This document shows, piece by piece, positions 10,649 to 21,870 of a stretch of DNA of 64,000 bases. The stretch's first letter is position 1, and the number at the start of each line of letters is the position of its first letter. The notes below the pieces were generated by a model. That model worked only from the letters and a program-made list of their open reading frames with translations, was not told the origin of the DNA and ran no database searches. The position numbers and the translations under genes were made by a program. Source of the DNA: Pontivivens marinum (lineage in GTDB: Bacteria; Pseudomonadota; Alphaproteobacteria; Rhodobacterales; Rhodobacteraceae); the NCBI RefSeq assembly GCF_900231835.1, contig NZ_OCTN01000001.1, forward strand, positions 620,001 to 684,000, read 5' to 3'.

Positions 10649-11359
10649 TCAAGCGAGTTGGCGCAATTCGGCCATAACTGTGGCCAGTAAATCGGCATCT
10701 GTGCTGCGGGCCACCACGTTTACGACGAAACGCCCGTCCACTGCGCGTGGATACGAGCCGATGGAGACTTGCGGGTGCCGCGCCGCGATTTCGCCCAGTG
10801 GCGCGGCCAGCGTGCCCTCGCCCTTTTCGATGCGGACCTCATCCGACAGCATCGGGGCGCCGCCGGTTAGGGTGGGGATGATGCTTTCGACCATGGCGGC
10901 GAAAATCTTGGGCACTCCGGCCATGACATGGACATTGCCGATGGTAAAGCCGGGGGCCTTGCTGATCGGATTGTCGATCAGGGTTGCGCCGTCGGGAATG
11001 CGGGCCATGCGCAGACGGGCATCGGTCAGGTCGTTTTCGGGGTCGGCGTAGTTCGTGGCCAGTATGGCGCGCGCATCGTCGCGGATCGAAATGCCAACAT
11101 CAAATGCCTGCGCGATGCAATCCGCCGTGATGTCGTCATGGGTTGGGCCGATGCCGCCCGAGGTAAAGACGTTGTCCATCTGCCCTCGCAGTTCATTCAC
11201 GGTGCGCACGATCGTTGCCACATCGTCGGGGATGACCCGCACCTCGGCCAAGGTGATGCCCCGCGCGCCGAGCGCCTGTGCTAGCACCTGTACGTTCACA
11301 TCCTGTGTACGTCCCGACAGGATTTCATCCCCGATAACGATCATTGCGGCGGTTGGCAT
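10649..11359 (-). CDS. CinA N-terminal / MoaB-Mog-like molybdopterin-binding protein
   Basis: A 236-residue protein made only of the MoCF-biosynthesis/CinA N-terminal domain: VIGDEILSGRTQDVNVQVLA at the N-terminus and FTSGGIGPTHDDIT near residue 66, the nucleotide/molybdopterin-binding loops. In CinA this domain is linked to ADP-ribose pyrophosphatase activity; stand-alone versions are usually annotated competence/damage-inducible protein A. The C-terminal CinA amidase domain is absent here. Divergent from sfsA with only 33 bases between the starts. Confidence 0.85.
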   Translation of the reverse strand: MPTAAMIVIGDEILSGRTQDVNVQVLAQALGARGITLAEVRVIPDDVATIVRTVNELRGQMDNVFTSGGIGPTHDDITADCIAQAFDVGISIRDDARAILATNYADPENDLTDARLRMARIPDGATLIDNPISKAPGFTIGNVHVMAGVPKIFAAMVESIIPTLTGGAPMLSDEVRIEKGEGTLAAPLGEIAARHPQVSIGSYPRAVDGRFVVNVVARSTDADLLATVMAELRQLA

Positions 11360-11392
11360 GGTCTGGCTCCTCGATCTGCGCTACGCGGGGGG

Positions 11393-12100
11393 ATGTTGTT
11401 CGATCCCCCTTTGATCCGCGCTATTCTGTTGCGCAGATATAAACGCTTCCTCGCGGATGTCATCCTGCCCGATGGCCGCGAGGTTGTGGTTCATTGCGCA
11501 AATCCGGGGCGTATGACCGGTGTGGCCGATGCAGGTGCTGCTGTTTGGTTGCAAGCCTCCATCAACCCAAAGCGAAAATTGCAGTGGTCGTGGGTGCTGA
11601 CGGAACTGGGCGGTGGTGCATTTGCGGGCATTGATACCAGCCTGCCGAACCGCCTCGTCGCGCAGGCATTGCAGGACGGGCAGATTGCGGAGCTGACCCA
11701 GTGGGACACCATCCGCCCCGAAGTTCCCTATGGCACCCGCAGCCGCGTTGATTTCCTGCTGAGCGACCCTGACCAGTCCGACCTGTATCTAGAGGTTAAA
11801 AACGTGAACCTGCGCCGTGCGGGCACGCTGGCCGAATTTCCCGACTGCAAGACCGCCCGCGGCGCCAAACATCTGGATGAGTTGATACAGGTCGTCGCCG
11901 ACGGTCATCGCGCCACGATGCTATATGTCGTGCAAAGAACCGATTGCGACGCCGTTAGCTTTGCTGCTGATCTGGACCCCGTCTATGCTATGAAAGTGAC
12001 CCAAGCGGCACAGGCCGGTGTGCAAATGATCGCACGGGCGACCCGTATTTCTGCGCACGGTATTACGCTAGGCCGTGCGCTACCTGTCATCCTGCCGTGA
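11393..12100 (+). CDS. sfsA: SfsA family protein (DNA/RNA-binding, nuclease-like)
   Basis: A 235-residue SfsA homologue. Recognisable blocks are RRYKRFLADV near the N-terminus, HCANPGRM near residue 35, and TRSRVDFLLS...LYLEVKNVNL around 120-140, the last resembling the PD-(D/E)XK-like core of the family. E. coli SfsA was named for sugar fermentation stimulation and binds DNA. Start ATG directly follows a run of six G. It often accompanies map in this bacterial group, as here, where map starts 43 bases after its stop. Confidence 0.88.
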   Translation: MLFDPPLIRAILLRRYKRFLADVILPDGREVVVHCANPGRMTGVADAGAAVWLQASINPKRKLQWSWVLTELGGGAFAGIDTSLPNRLVAQALQDGQIAELTQWDTIRPEVPYGTRSRVDFLLSDPDQSDLYLEVKNVNLRRAGTLAEFPDCKTARGAKHLDELIQVVADGHRATMLYVVQRTDCDAVSFAADLDPVYAMKVTQAAQAGVQMIARATRISAHGITLGRALPVILP

Positions 12101-12143
12101 AAGCCCCTATATGGGGAATGTATCGAATCCCAAGGACCGCACC

Positions 12144-12968
12144 ATGACTTCAGCCGACGCCGCAACGTCCATCCGCATGAACCGCGACGGAATCAACATC
12201 CACTCCGAAGATGGCTTTGCCGGAATGCGCGCAGCAGGGCGATTGGCAGCGGAAATCCTGGACGATATCGGCCCGCATGTTGTGCCGGGTGTGACCACGG
12301 CGGAACTGGACCAGATTGTTCTGGACCAGATCACGGCGGCTGGCGCGACCTCTGCCACCATCGGGTATAAGGGTTATCAGCACGCAACCTGTATTTCTAT
12401 CAACCATGTGGTTTGCCACGGCATTCCGGGGCCAAAGGTCCTGCGTGAGGGCGACATCCTGAACATCGACGTCACCGTGATTGTCGATGGTTGGTACGGC
12501 GATAACAGCCGCATGTATTGGGCCGGTCGTGTTCCGCGCAAGGCGGAGCGCCTGATCCAGATCACCCACGATTCGCTGATGCAGGGCATTGCGCAGGTCA
12601 AACCGGGCAATACCTTTGGAGATATCGGCCACGCGATCCAACGCTTTGCCGAGGCGCAGCGCTGTTCCGTTGTGCGGGATTTCTGCGGGCACGGACTGGG
12701 GCGGCAATTCCACTCCGCGCCCAACGTGCTGCATTACGGGCGCGCGGGCAGCGGGCCGGTATTGGAGCCGGGGATGTTCTTTACCATTGAGCCGATGATC
12801 AACCTTGGTCGGCCCGAGACGAAGATCCTAGCCGATGAGTGGACCGCCGTGACCAAGGACCGGTCCCTGACCGCGCAATACGAACATTCCATCGGCGTGA
12901 CCGAGGAAGGGTGCGAGATTTTCACCCTGTCGCCCGCCAATATTTACGCGCCTCAATTCACGCGATAG
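12144..12968 (+). CDS. map: Type I methionine aminopeptidase
   Basis: A 274-residue metalloenzyme that removes the N-terminal methionine from new proteins. Metal ligands of the pita-bread fold are visible: NIDVTV (D109), WYGDNS (D120), FCGHGLG (His), FFTIEPM (Glu) and YEHSIGVTEEG (Glu). The start is the ATG at 12144, with AAGGA seven bases upstream; longer in-frame readings would add a non-conserved tail. It has about 25 extra N-terminal residues over E. coli Map, common in alphaproteobacteria. Confidence 0.95.
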   Translation: MTSADAATSIRMNRDGINIHSEDGFAGMRAAGRLAAEILDDIGPHVVPGVTTAELDQIVLDQITAAGATSATIGYKGYQHATCISINHVVCHGIPGPKVLREGDILNIDVTVIVDGWYGDNSRMYWAGRVPRKAERLIQITHDSLMQGIAQVKPGNTFGDIGHAIQRFAEAQRCSVVRDFCGHGLGRQFHSAPNVLHYGRAGSGPVLEPGMFFTIEPMINLGRPETKILADEWTAVTKDRSLTAQYEHSIGVTEEGCEIFTLSPANIYAPQFTR

Positions 12969-13005
12969 GCGCATTCGTTAGGGTTGGGTTAACCAATTGC
13001 GCGCC

Positions 13006-13752
13006 ATGTTTGATCGCATGAGCGCGCGCCTACCCCTTCCCGGATTCGCAGAAATGCAGCAGCCGATCGCCCCCTCGGCGCGGCCTGATCAGGTGAACCA
13101 TCGCGCGCGCCTGCGGGATCGCTTTATGCAGGGCGGCGCGGCGGCCCTGCCCGATTACGAATTGCTGGAGCTGGTGCTGTTCCGCGCCATTCCTCGTCGC
13201 GATGTAAAGCCATTGGCTAAGGCGCTGATCGCCCATTTCGGCGGCTTTAACGCTGTGATCTCCGCATCTGCCCACCAATTAACCGAGTTCCAAGGCGTCG
13301 GCGCGGCCATCGTGCAGGAGCTAAAGATCGTGGAGGCTGCGGCCCATCGGCTGGCCCAGACCCGCGTTGAAGCCCGTGATGTGTTGAGCAATTGGGACGC
13401 CCTGCTGGATTATTGCCGCACCGTCATGGCCCATCGTGAGACGGAGCAATTCCATATCCTCTTCCTGGACAGCCGCAATGGCCTGCTGGGGGATGAGGCG
13501 CAGCAACGTGGCACCGTCGATCATGTGCCGGTATATCCGCGTGAAATCGCTCGCCGTGCGTTGGAGCTGAGCGCCACCGCGATCATCTTGGTACACAACC
13601 ACCCGTCCGGTGATCCGACGCCCAGTCAGGCCGACATCACCATGACCAAGAACATCATTGCCGCATTAACCCCCCTGTCGATCAGGGTTCACGACCATCT
13701 GATCATCGGCAAGGGGTCGGAGCTAAGCTTTCGCGCAAAAGGGCTTATCTGA
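13006..13752 (+). CDS. radC: RadC family JAB/MPN-domain protein
   Basis: A 248-residue RadC homologue: a helix-hairpin-helix-like N-terminal part (LPDYELLELVLFRAIPRRDV) and a C-terminal JAB/MPN metalloprotease-like domain with the JAMM motif HNHPSGDPTPSQAD. Named a DNA repair protein in older work, but the biochemical role of RadC is unsettled. I use the ATG at 13006; a TTG three codons upstream is possible. It follows map by 37 bases and ends before a strong hairpin. Confidence 0.9.
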   Translation: MFDRMSARLPLPGFAEMQQPIAPSARPDQVNHRARLRDRFMQGGAAALPDYELLELVLFRAIPRRDVKPLAKALIAHFGGFNAVISASAHQLTEFQGVGAAIVQELKIVEAAAHRLAQTRVEARDVLSNWDALLDYCRTVMAHRETEQFHILFLDSRNGLLGDEAQQRGTVDHVPVYPREIARRALELSATAIILVHNHPSGDPTPSQADITMTKNIIAALTPLSIRVHDHLIIGKGSELSFRAKGLI

Positions 13753-13772
13753 ATTAGGTGATGGCCAAAACA

Positions 13773-13799
13773 AAACCGGCGCCACTGGGGCGCCGGTTT
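13773..13799. terminator. Bidirectional terminator between radC and the PstS/OmpA-fusion gene
   Basis: An 11-bp perfect stem (AAACCGGCGCC / GGCGCCGGTTT) with a 5-base loop lies between convergent genes. A-rich and T-containing flanks on both sides (CAAAA before, TTTCAAAT after) allow it to end transcription both ways. Confidence 0.8.
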
Positions 13800-13820
13800 C
13801 AAATCTCATATCCGATTGGA

Positions 13821-15407
13821 TCAGACGCGATCGCGGACCCAGATTTCAACGCGGCGGTTTACCTGACGGCCTGTGAAGGTCTCGTTACAGCCAACCGGCG
13901 AAATCTCACCAAAGCCCAGAACCGTAACCTGATCATCCGCAATCGTGCCGTTTGGCGCGGAGTCGAGGATCGCCTCAAGCACCTGCTCTGCGCGACGCTC
14001 GGACAGGGCACGGTTCAAATCGGGGCGGCCGATGGAGTCGGTGAAACCAACCAGCAGCACTTCCTTGTTGTCGAAACCGCCATTGGACAGCAGCTCAGCA
14101 ATGCGAACAACGTCGCGCTGTGCCTTGGCATCCAGCAGCGAGGAACCCGGCTGGAAACGCAACGTGGTGGACAGGCGTTCCGCGTTCAGCATCAGCGTCG
14201 CGAAATCACGAACATCGGTCAGCTGGCCAACATCCTCAGCCGAGATCATAGCGGAGGCGAGGCGCAGGCCCTGCTCGCTCATCGATGCACTGGAGATACC
14301 CTGATCGATAAAGCCTGCATCAGCGATAATGTCCTGAGCCTCATCCGAATTCACAAATTCCAGCAGGTTGCGTGCGTGGTTGGGCAGCGCTGCATTGGTT
14401 GTGTACAGGTACAGACGACGGGCCAGCGGGTATTCTTCCGCCTTGATGTTAAAGACCGAAGGCTGTGTCACGATGCCACAAACTTCCTCGATCCCGACAG
14501 CCTGCGCATTGCGCTGGTTGGCGTAACCGGTGAAGCCAATGCCGAACGGGTCAGCCGCAACAGCGTCGGACAGGTCGGAGTTGTCATCCACGATCACGGC
14601 GTTGGTGCTAACCTCACTACCGATCACATCCATAACGTTTTGCTGGAAAACAGCGCGCGTACCGGCGCCATCCTCGCGTGTGTAGACGTTGATTGGCGCG
14701 TTGATGCCGCCAACCTGCGACCAGTTCGTGATCTCACCCGAGAAGATGCCGGCCATTTCCTCAATCGAGAGGTTGTGGACAGGGTTGCTGCGGGCAACCA
14801 CGACCAAGATACCGTCCAGCGCCAGAATATGTTCCTGCGAGGGGTCAGTGATGTTGCCCAGATCGGCCGCATCAAATGCCTGTGCCTCGCGCGGGCGGAC
14901 CGCGCGGGATGCCATGCCGATGGTGCTGGACCCGTCGAGCAGCGCGGAGAATGCGCCCTCGGAATTCAGCGATGCAATCTCGATATCCGCGATGCGACCA
15001 CCGTTCAGATCCTCAATCGCGAGGCCAAGCGAGCCGTCAGCATTGATCTGGTTCGATGCGATATCCGCGTCCAGCGCGAAGGAATATCCTTCGATCAGGG
15101 CGGGCATCAGATCGGCGCCGATTGTCTCGGACCCGGCGATGCGGAATTCGGAGCGCAGCAGCGACGGATCGGGGCAGGTCTCGCCCTCACATGTCACCTG
15201 ATAGGCATCGATGGTGATCGCGCCGATCGCTGTGGAAATTTGGTAATTCTGGCCATCAAACTCGACAAGATTGCCGCGCAATGTGATGGAGCCGTCATAA
15301 GACTGCAGGGTTACCTGTTGCGCGAATGCTGGCAAAGCTGTCAGCGCCATGGCTGCAGCAAAACCGACGCGGATTAACCCGCCGCGTGCCGTCTTAATCG
15401 AATCCAT
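13821..15407 (-). CDS. PstS-like substrate-binding domain fused to OmpA peptidoglycan-binding domain
   Basis: A 528-residue exported protein. Residues 1-29 are a signal peptide (cleavage after AFA). About 30-80 is a short unique domain with a cysteine pair. About 85-390 is a PBP-like-2 (phosphate-binding PstS) domain with an FRIAGSETIG start, IEEMAGIFSGEITNW, and the anion-binding-like loop EDGAGTRAVF. About 405-528 is an OmpA/MotB domain with GFTDSIG, ALSERRAE and the terminal NRRVEIW, which hold the diaminopimelate-binding Asp and Arg. It should sit in the periplasm tethered to peptidoglycan. No pst transporter gene is near. It is the second gene after the membrane-anchored low-complexity protein. 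A phosphate-sensing or wall-linked anion-binding role is plausible but unproven. Confidence 0.82.
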   Translation of the reverse strand: MDSIKTARGGLIRVGFAAAMALTALPAFAQQVTLQSYDGSITLRGNLVEFDGQNYQISTAIGAITIDAYQVTCEGETCPDPSLLRSEFRIAGSETIGADLMPALIEGYSFALDADIASNQINADGSLGLAIEDLNGGRIADIEIASLNSEGAFSALLDGSSTIGMASRAVRPREAQAFDAADLGNITDPSQEHILALDGILVVVARSNPVHNLSIEEMAGIFSGEITNWSQVGGINAPINVYTREDGAGTRAVFQQNVMDVIGSEVSTNAVIVDDNSDLSDAVAADPFGIGFTGYANQRNAQAVGIEEVCGIVTQPSVFNIKAEEYPLARRLYLYTTNAALPNHARNLLEFVNSDEAQDIIADAGFIDQGISSASMSEQGLRLASAMISAEDVGQLTDVRDFATLMLNAERLSTTLRFQPGSSLLDAKAQRDVVRIAELLSNGGFDNKEVLLVGFTDSIGRPDLNRALSERRAEQVLEAILDSAPNGTIADDQVTVLGFGEISPVGCNETFTGRQVNRRVEIWVRDRV

Positions 15408-15465
15408 GTATCCCGTCCCTCGTCATAGTTTGTATTGCGGCGTTGACGCCTATTTTATCTGCCGA

Positions 15466-17466
15466 TTAGCGTCCGGCAACGGAAATGCTCCGTACGGCTG
15501 AATCAATAGAGATCACATCACCACCCGTACCACACTGTGCTGTTTCGATACTAACGCTACGCTGATCTGATGTCAGAGTTTGGTTATTATAAAGTGACAG
15601 CACCTGAATCCGATCATCACAGAGTTCTGCATCATTCGTAAAGCGAATCTGTGTGTCAATAACGCCTGCCTGTGTGCGACGCGACACGGGCAGCGTGTAA
15701 ACCTCGACCTGACGGGCGCCGGGCAGGCCCAGACGTGTCAGGTAGCCACCACCATTACGACGGGATTCGCGGTAACTACGCTCGTTACCCTCCCAGATGT
15801 GGCCTTCCGAACCCTCAGCCGCGGTGTATTCAAATGCGTGAAGGTCGAGATTCGCCTCCCCCTCCCACGCGATGCCAACACGCGCGACACGGTCGATCCC
15901 GCGCACTGTGATCTCCGACTGCGCCGTGGTTCCGTCGAGGAATTCAGCAACGATCGTCGTATCCTCGTCAAAGGCAGGTACGTCGATTTGCAGCGAGCCG
16001 GACGGTCCCGTTACAGCGGTAAAGCTGAGCCCGGAATAGCTGAGCGTTAGCAAGCTGTTCGGACGGCATTCCGACGTTACGGTCAGCGCCAGCATCTCAC
16101 CCAGCTTCGACGACGAAACTAGGTTCGCGTTACACTGAACATCAGCAGGGACTGCGATTTGCGGTGTCGCATCGACAACGGGCAATTGTGGCTCAACCGA
16201 TCCCAGTGACGCGGAGCGAACTGGCGCAGTTGACCCAATCGACGGGGCCTGTGGCGATGCCGTGCCGCCCAGCGATGCGATGGATTGCTCAACCGGCATG
16301 GATGGCGCCTGTGGTGAGGAGCCGCTGCGGACGGAAGTTGTTTCCGTTGCAACAGGAACAATGATCTGCGCCGCACGCTCGGTCACGACAGCGGACCCTT
16401 GCAAGCCCGGCGTCAGGTTCACCCGTGGGCGCGCGCTGGCCTGTGCAGTCACAGTTGGCGAGGTATCATCAGCAGATGTGCCAACAGGGCGGAACATCGT
16501 TGTGACAGAACGCAGGGTCAGACGACCGGCGCTGCGCTGCGATGTCACGCCGCTATCCGTATCAACCTCGGCAACCTGTGGCTGACTAGGCACACCGGGC
16601 CGTGGGGCGGGTGCGCTAGCACCCGGGCTGCGCAAACCGGCCATGGATGGCGCGGAGGGCGAGGCCAAGCCGGAGGGGCGCGGGCTGGACGGAGGGGTCG
16701 TCGATGCAAAATCACGGCCAACACTGCCAAGCTGCGGTGTAGGCGCACGTGCAATCGTCACGCGTTCCGGCGCATCACCACGGCTAAGAGTGGGCAATCC
16801 GCTATCAACGCTTGGTGCAGAGGCTCCGAAGCCACCGGAAACGCCAGCGCCACCAATGGAAATCGCGGCGCTTTGCTGTGGTGCGATGCCAACACCGGCG
16901 CTATCCGCTGGGCGACCAATCTGAACCGGCTGAATATCACGGTTACGGATCGAGGCGGTCGCATCCGCAGGCGCAATACCGACATTGCTGTCAGGCGTTG
17001 CCAGCGATGGCGCGCGCAGAGTCGGGAAACCGGTGGAACCGGCATCCGCAATCGCGGCACCGTCACGACCCGGCATTGCCTCAGGCAGGGAAACGTTCAG
17101 CACGACCTCCGCGCTGGGGCATGTATCGCCCTGAATCACGCAATAGGTGAACACCATTCGGCCGCTACAGGCATCGCTATTAAGATAGTCGATACGCCCG
17201 CCACTGCGCCGTGCGGTGCCACAAACAGGTTGTTGAACGATCAGGATGCGATCGGAATCGCCCTCCTGCGCGTTGATGTCATTCGAGAGAACGTCGAGAG
17301 GCTGCGTCCGCCCTGCACGTACGGTAAAGGCGTCATCGACGGCCTCATACTCATCCACCGACCCAAAAGCCGCCATGATGAATTCACTACGTTGCGCCAT
17401 GGTTCCAACTGCGACCACCAGGACCACAGCCGTCAATATCACCATGAGCCGGTCATCGGCCTTCAT
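15466..17466 (-). CDS. Membrane-anchored periplasmic protein with Ig-like domain, Pro/Ser-rich linker and DLHA-type C-terminal domain
   Basis: A 666-residue protein starting at the ATG at 17466 with GGGGAT upstream. Residues about 7-25 form one membrane anchor. About 40-125 resembles a cadherin-like/Big domain (DVLSNDINAQ...) with two Cys-rich strands. About 130-430 is low-complexity, rich in Pro, Ser, Ala, Gly and Thr, likely an extended spacer. The last about 220 residues are a folded domain containing AWEGEANLDLHAFEY, similar to the W...DLDLH motif of DUF2135-like domains, plus cysteines. Function unknown. It precedes the PstS/OmpA gene by 58 bases on the same strand; the two probably form one envelope system. 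Confidence 0.7.
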   Translation of the reverse strand: MKADDRLMVILTAVVLVVAVGTMAQRSEFIMAAFGSVDEYEAVDDAFTVRAGRTQPLDVLSNDINAQEGDSDRILIVQQPVCGTARRSGGRIDYLNSDACSGRMVFTYCVIQGDTCPSAEVVLNVSLPEAMPGRDGAAIADAGSTGFPTLRAPSLATPDSNVGIAPADATASIRNRDIQPVQIGRPADSAGVGIAPQQSAAISIGGAGVSGGFGASAPSVDSGLPTLSRGDAPERVTIARAPTPQLGSVGRDFASTTPPSSPRPSGLASPSAPSMAGLRSPGASAPAPRPGVPSQPQVAEVDTDSGVTSQRSAGRLTLRSVTTMFRPVGTSADDTSPTVTAQASARPRVNLTPGLQGSAVVTERAAQIIVPVATETTSVRSGSSPQAPSMPVEQSIASLGGTASPQAPSIGSTAPVRSASLGSVEPQLPVVDATPQIAVPADVQCNANLVSSSKLGEMLALTVTSECRPNSLLTLSYSGLSFTAVTGPSGSLQIDVPAFDEDTTIVAEFLDGTTAQSEITVRGIDRVARVGIAWEGEANLDLHAFEYTAAEGSEGHIWEGNERSYRESRRNGGGYLTRLGLPGARQVEVYTLPVSRRTQAGVIDTQIRFTNDAELCDDRIQVLSLYNNQTLTSDQRSVSIETAQCGTGGDVISIDSAVRSISVAGR

Positions 17467-17888
17467 AAGTTGATCCCCCACGAATCATCTTTGCGATACA
17501 GGGCGAACCCCGTTTCGACCATTAACGGACAAATGATACTCAATTTCAATGCACCAAGTCGGGATTGTTGGATTGACGTCCGGACGACATGCAATAGATG
17601 GCCATTGTGGCCGGAAAGCGGCACATTTGCCCCTACTGGACACAGCGTAACCATAAAAAATTACCACTTGCGCTCAGTACAGAATTCAGAATCAGACAAA
17701 AGTTAGGCACAGCTCGGCCGACAATCCCAGCTAAACTCCGTGTTTCCTGTCGTGAGGCCGTCTATATCTGGACGATATTTTGCCGCGCGAAATCTCGATC
17801 GGTCCATGTTCTGCGGCTCGATATAGCGCATGAAGCTCTGCGGGTGACCGGCCTGCATCACAACCGCATGAACCGCATATCAGCGCAC
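17467..17888. other. 422-base region without a convincing gene
   Basis: It should contain the promoter of the membrane-anchored protein gene. On the minus strand an ATG at 17858 opens a 51-codon frame ending at 17703, just downstream of the bestrophin gene; its composition is protein-like but it has no clear ribosome site, so I do not call it a gene. No repeat or RNA gene seen. Confidence 0.4.
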
Positions 17889-18794
17889 CTAGGTCAGCAG
17901 ATGATTGCGCGGCATTAGCGGTGGTGGCGGCGTTTTCTGCGTTGCCTCCGCCACGGAAATTTCAACCGTGCGACACATCGCATCCAGCGGCAGGCCGTTT
18001 TTTACATCCCCGAACGGGTGTTCCAACTCATTTGTCACGGCCTGCAATCCGAAAAACACATAGGCCACGACCAGCGTGAAAAAGGGCGACAGCCAGCCGG
18101 TATTCTCGATCAGGGCAAAGGGCAGCAGCAGGCAATAGATATAGGTCGTGCGGCGCACCAGCAGGGAATAGGCCAGCGGCAGCGGCGTTGTGACGATCCG
18201 TTCGCATCCCGCCTGCGCATGACCCAAAATCGCCAAAGCCTTGGCAAAGGCAACCTGTCCGAAGCCGTCAATCTGCCCCTCGCGATGCAGGTCGCCAACC
18301 TTGCCCGAAACGGCACGCAGGGCGGCATCGGCGGGGTTTTGTGTGGTGAGCATGGACTGTGCTGTCTCCTCACCAATCCAGCTGGTAATCTGCGGGGCCG
18401 CATCGACGCCGCGCAGAAATCCGCGGTGCAGATGGGTAAAGGCAACGATCAGGTTCAGTAAATCGGCGCGATCCTGCGAGCGCATGACAAAGATCGTGGC
18501 GATGCGGCCCAGTTGTCGTGCCTCACCAATGATATCGCCCCACAGCTTGCGCGCATCCCACCACCGCTCATAGGCGGCATTATTGCGGAACCCCAGAATC
18601 AGCGACAGCGCGACGCCGAACACACTCATCACGGCAAAGGAGATATGCGGCAGCGGCATTAGAAACTGATCCACCAGCAAAACGACGACCGCGATCACGC
18701 TGATGAACAGCAGCTTGCCGATGATGCGCGGCACGACCGACCCCTGCACCACAAAGAACAGACGCAATGCGGAGGGTTGTTCCCGAACAATCAT
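17889..18794 (-). CDS. Bestrophin-like anion channel family membrane protein
   Basis: A 301-residue protein of the bacterial bestrophin/UPF0187 family. The N-terminal hydrophobic pair (LLFISVIAVVVLLVDQFLM) is followed by FGVALSLILGFRNNAAYERWWDARKLWG, a hallmark of the family, and a C-terminal NELEHPFGDVKNGLPLDAMC. Bacterial bestrophins form pentameric ion channels; a Klebsiella member is cation-selective. It should be in the inner membrane. It lies downstream of secA but is separated by a terminator-like hairpin, so it probably has its own promoter. Start ATG at 18794. Confidence 0.9.
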   Translation of the reverse strand: MIVREQPSALRLFFVVQGSVVPRIIGKLLFISVIAVVVLLVDQFLMPLPHISFAVMSVFGVALSLILGFRNNAAYERWWDARKLWGDIIGEARQLGRIATIFVMRSQDRADLLNLIVAFTHLHRGFLRGVDAAPQITSWIGEETAQSMLTTQNPADAALRAVSGKVGDLHREGQIDGFGQVAFAKALAILGHAQAGCERIVTTPLPLAYSLLVRRTTYIYCLLLPFALIENTGWLSPFFTLVVAYVFFGLQAVTNELEHPFGDVKNGLPLDAMCRTVEISVAEATQKTPPPPLMPRNHLLT

Positions 18795-18820
18795 ACGACC
18801 TGCTCCTATCCCTCATGAAA

Positions 18821-18848
18821 AATGCGCCGCCCGTTAGGACGGCGCATT
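18821..18848 (-). terminator. Intrinsic terminator after secA
   Basis: Reading on the minus strand, a 9-bp stem (AATGCGCCG / CGGCGCATT) with a short loop is followed by TTTTT. It lies 34 bases after the secA stop and before the bestrophin gene. Confidence 0.82.
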
Positions 18849-18881
18849 GATGCGACCTAATCTATCAGATCGGATCGCCTG

Positions 18882-21617
<2,736 letters not shown>

Positions 21618-21870
21618 GGATATTCCTCGCGTTTCGATCAGCGGCCAAACGCTCATCACCACTCACCAAACTGATACCAAGCGGGAGGTTGCCCGACCGC
21701 GATCGACAATCTAGGTTGGCGCGGCGGCGGTGCGGCTGGCCATTCACAGCGTCTCAGGATGTAAGTGCCACACATGATGCTGTCAACGCTGCCGGCGGCG
21801 GGCTGAACCGTTGCCGACCACGATTTTCAAGAGGACCGTCACGGTCCCGACCGAGCAGTTCGGAGAACAC

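Noticed and set aside
13758-15377. 539-codon open frame on the plus strand
   Set aside because: It lies opposite the PstS/OmpA gene, which has a signal peptide and two clear domains; the plus frame has no recognisable domain and arises from codon bias.
16399-17706. 435-codon open frame on the plus strand, rich in Arg, Thr and Asn
   Set aside because: Opposite the Pro/Ser-rich linker of the anchored protein; low-complexity coding on one strand opens the other. No start signal or domain.
21833-21847. GGACCG-TCA-CGGTCC hairpin before the parvulin gene
   Set aside because: Six-bp stem with a 3-base loop and no link to the start site; could occur by chance in GC-rich DNA.
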